A DNA stretch of 5,242 nt. Source: Sediminibacterium sp. (lineage in GTDB: Bacteria > Bacteroidota > Bacteroidia > Chitinophagales > Chitinophagaceae). The notes below the pieces were generated by a model that did no database searches, was not told the origin of the DNA, and saw only the letters and a list, made by a program, of their open reading frames with translations. The stretch lies in contig JAQBNJ010000042.1 of the NCBI GenBank assembly GCA_028288645.1, positions 1 to 5,242 of the forward strand, written 5' to 3'. A program made the translations under genes and the position numbers. This document shows, piece after piece, positions 4,341 through 5,242 of the stretch (the stretch's first letter is position 1; every line of letters starts with the position of its first letter).

Positions 4341-4865
4341 CTACTTCGGAAGCCTGTCGCTAAAATAACCATACACCCAGGTTCCCGCAATTGCACTTAC
4401 TAAAGTCACGGTCACGACAGTAGCACCCATACCTATCTGCGCAAATAGCGGTCCGGGGCAGGCACCCGTCATTGCCCAGCCAAACCCGAATATAAGACCG
4501 CCATATATCTGTCCCTTGTTGAATTTCTTTGGGTGGAATTGAATTTGCCTGCCATCGAGTGTTTTTATTTTGAACTTTTTGATCAGCCATACAGAAATAG
4601 CAGCAACCACTACGGCTGTGCCAATTACACCATACATATGAAAATTCTGCAGCCGGAACATTTCCTGGATCCGGAACCAAGACAATACTTCGGCTTTTAC
4701 AAATACGATCCCAAACAACATACCCACTACGCCGTACTTGATATTCGTATACCATTTACCTGTTGACGGCTCAAGTTCTTCATTTGCATCGGGCAGATCT
4801 GTATTTGATCTCAGTATTGCAGGTTCACCCGTTTTTGTTTCGTTTATAGATCTTGGTTCTGACAT
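4341..4865 (-). CDS. YeeE/YedE-type permease half, C-terminal-type subunit (DUF6691-like)
   Basis: This is a 174-residue inner-membrane protein with hydrophobic segments at about 43-60, 76-95, 120-138 and 145-168. The conserved block KFNKGQIYGGLIFGFGWAMTGACPGPLFAQIG (114-145) holds the family Cys (Cys136) in GACPGP. VKAEVLSWFRIQEMFRLQNFHMYG (56-79) is also typical. In single-chain YeeE/TsuA transporters, conserved cysteines pass thiosulfate across the membrane; in split systems this protein supplies one of the two pseudo-symmetric halves. The substrate here is inferred to be a reduced sulfur compound. A hydrophilic N-terminal tail of about 37 residues (acidic, with Glu/Pro/Thr) precedes the first helix, longer than in the minimal family form. 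It starts seven bases after the stop of the partner gene, so the two are surely cotranscribed. In-frame Met codons further in lie inside the membrane part, so the ATG at 4865 is preferred. Confidence 0.87.
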   Translation of the reverse strand: MSEPRSINETKTGEPAILRSNTDLPDANEELEPSTGKWYTNIKYGVVGMLFGIVFVKAEVLSWFRIQEMFRLQNFHMYGVIGTAVVVAAISVWLIKKFKIKTLDGRQIQFHPKKFNKGQIYGGLIFGFGWAMTGACPGPLFAQIGMGATVVTVTLVSAIAGTWVYGYFSDRLPK

Positions 4866-4872
4866 ACATTAA

Positions 4873-5242
4873 TTATAAGCGCATGATAAAAGGAAGAAAA
4901 ATATTGGCCATGATAAAACCACCTGCCATAAAACAAATGGTAGCAACCAGTGAAGGCCATTGCAAATTACTCAACCCCATGATGGAATGACCGGAAGTAC
5001 AACCGCCGGCATAACGTGTTCCAAACCCTACAAAAAAACCACCGACTACCAGTAATACAAATCCACGCAGGGTAAATAAACCCTGGAAACTGAAAATTTC
5101 CGGAGGCAGTTGGCTGCTGTACGTGTCTACATGATAACTGTGCAATTCTGCAACCAATGCGGGATTTACTTTTACCGGTTGGGGGTCCGCAAACAATTGC
5201 GCCGCAATCAAAGCACCAACAAAAATGCCGCCAACAAAAAAT
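4873..5242 (-). CDS. YeeE/YedE-type permease half, partner subunit (5' end beyond window)
   Basis: The last 122 residues are visible, and the frame is open to the right edge. It begins with the end of a membrane helix ([17 protein letters not shown]), followed by a loop with [16 protein letters not shown]. Next come the diagnostic [42 protein letters not shown], with the conserved Cys in GGCTSGH, and a final hydrophobic segment ending in FIMRL. A TTG at 5211 could be misread as a start, but it lies inside a helix. Full-length relatives are about 185-190 residues, so roughly 65 are off the window. Together with the next gene it should form a two-subunit membrane channel or transporter for thiosulfate or a related sulfur species. 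Such pairs often sit beside rhodanese or metallo-beta-lactamase-fold sulfur enzymes, which would be to the right of the window if present. Confidence 0.87.
   Translation of the reverse strand, partial: FFVGGIFVGALIAAQLFADPQPVKVNPALVAELHSYHVDTYSSQLPPEIFSFQGLFTLRGFVLLVVGGFFVGFGTRYAGGCTSGHSIMGLSNLQWPSLVATICFMAGGFIMANIFLPFIMRL

Noticed and set aside
4360..4755. Second reverse frame of 131 codons overlapping the permease gene
   Set aside because: It is a shifted frame of the same gene; the Cys- and Trp-rich product lacks hydrophobic helices or any family pattern.
4533..4766. Forward open frame opposite the permease gene
   Set aside because: It is antisense to a strongly supported membrane protein gene and has no recognisable features of its own.

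Overview
The window looks like chromosomal DNA from a Bacteroidota bacterium, most likely in or near the Chitinophagaceae. The reasons are the protein families present, a lipoprotein with a Bacteroidota-type export signal (Cys-Ser-Lys-Lys-Asp-Asp), a TAnnTTTG-type promoter box, A-rich start regions without clear Shine-Dalgarno sites, and two kinds of dispersed intergenic repeat that I associate from memory with this phylum. No database search was possible, so the lineage is an inference.

From left to right on the + strand there are six coding stretches from five loci: a DUF1801 protein (81-506); a periplasmic TPR protein with a three-helix membrane tail, cut in two by a single in-frame TAG (840-1841 and 1851-2258); a VOC/glyoxalase-fold protein (2627-3022); a probable surface lipoprotein of unknown function (3263-3823); and a DUF2200 protein (3880-4239). 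Pointing the other way are the two halves of a split YeeE/YedE-type sulfur-compound permease (4341-4865 and 4873 to the right edge). The + strand genes look like independent single-gene units with no shared pathway. The two permease genes form a tight operon and should work as one transporter.

The most unusual content lies between the genes. Two related elements of about 281 and 263 bp (526-806 and 2339-2601) fill the gaps before the TPR gene and before the VOC gene. Each has 19-bp terminal inverted repeats that begin at TTAA, a conserved internal CTAACGAGTT box, a second nested 16-bp inverted repeat that is identical in both copies, and a core of about 10-bp units built on CGCAAG/CTTGCG that can fold into one long hairpin. 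They lie in the same orientation and bracket the TPR gene like direct repeats. No transposase or integrase is in the window, so they would be non-autonomous, MITE-like or cassette-boundary-like elements.

Two further intergenic structures stand out. One is a cluster of GC-rich hairpins after the VOC gene (3065-3143). The other is an AT-rich, heptamer-based inverted repeat (4244-4330) between the convergent DUF2200 and permease genes, with a lone arm of the same repeat just after the VOC gene. No tRNA, rRNA or CRISPR array was seen.
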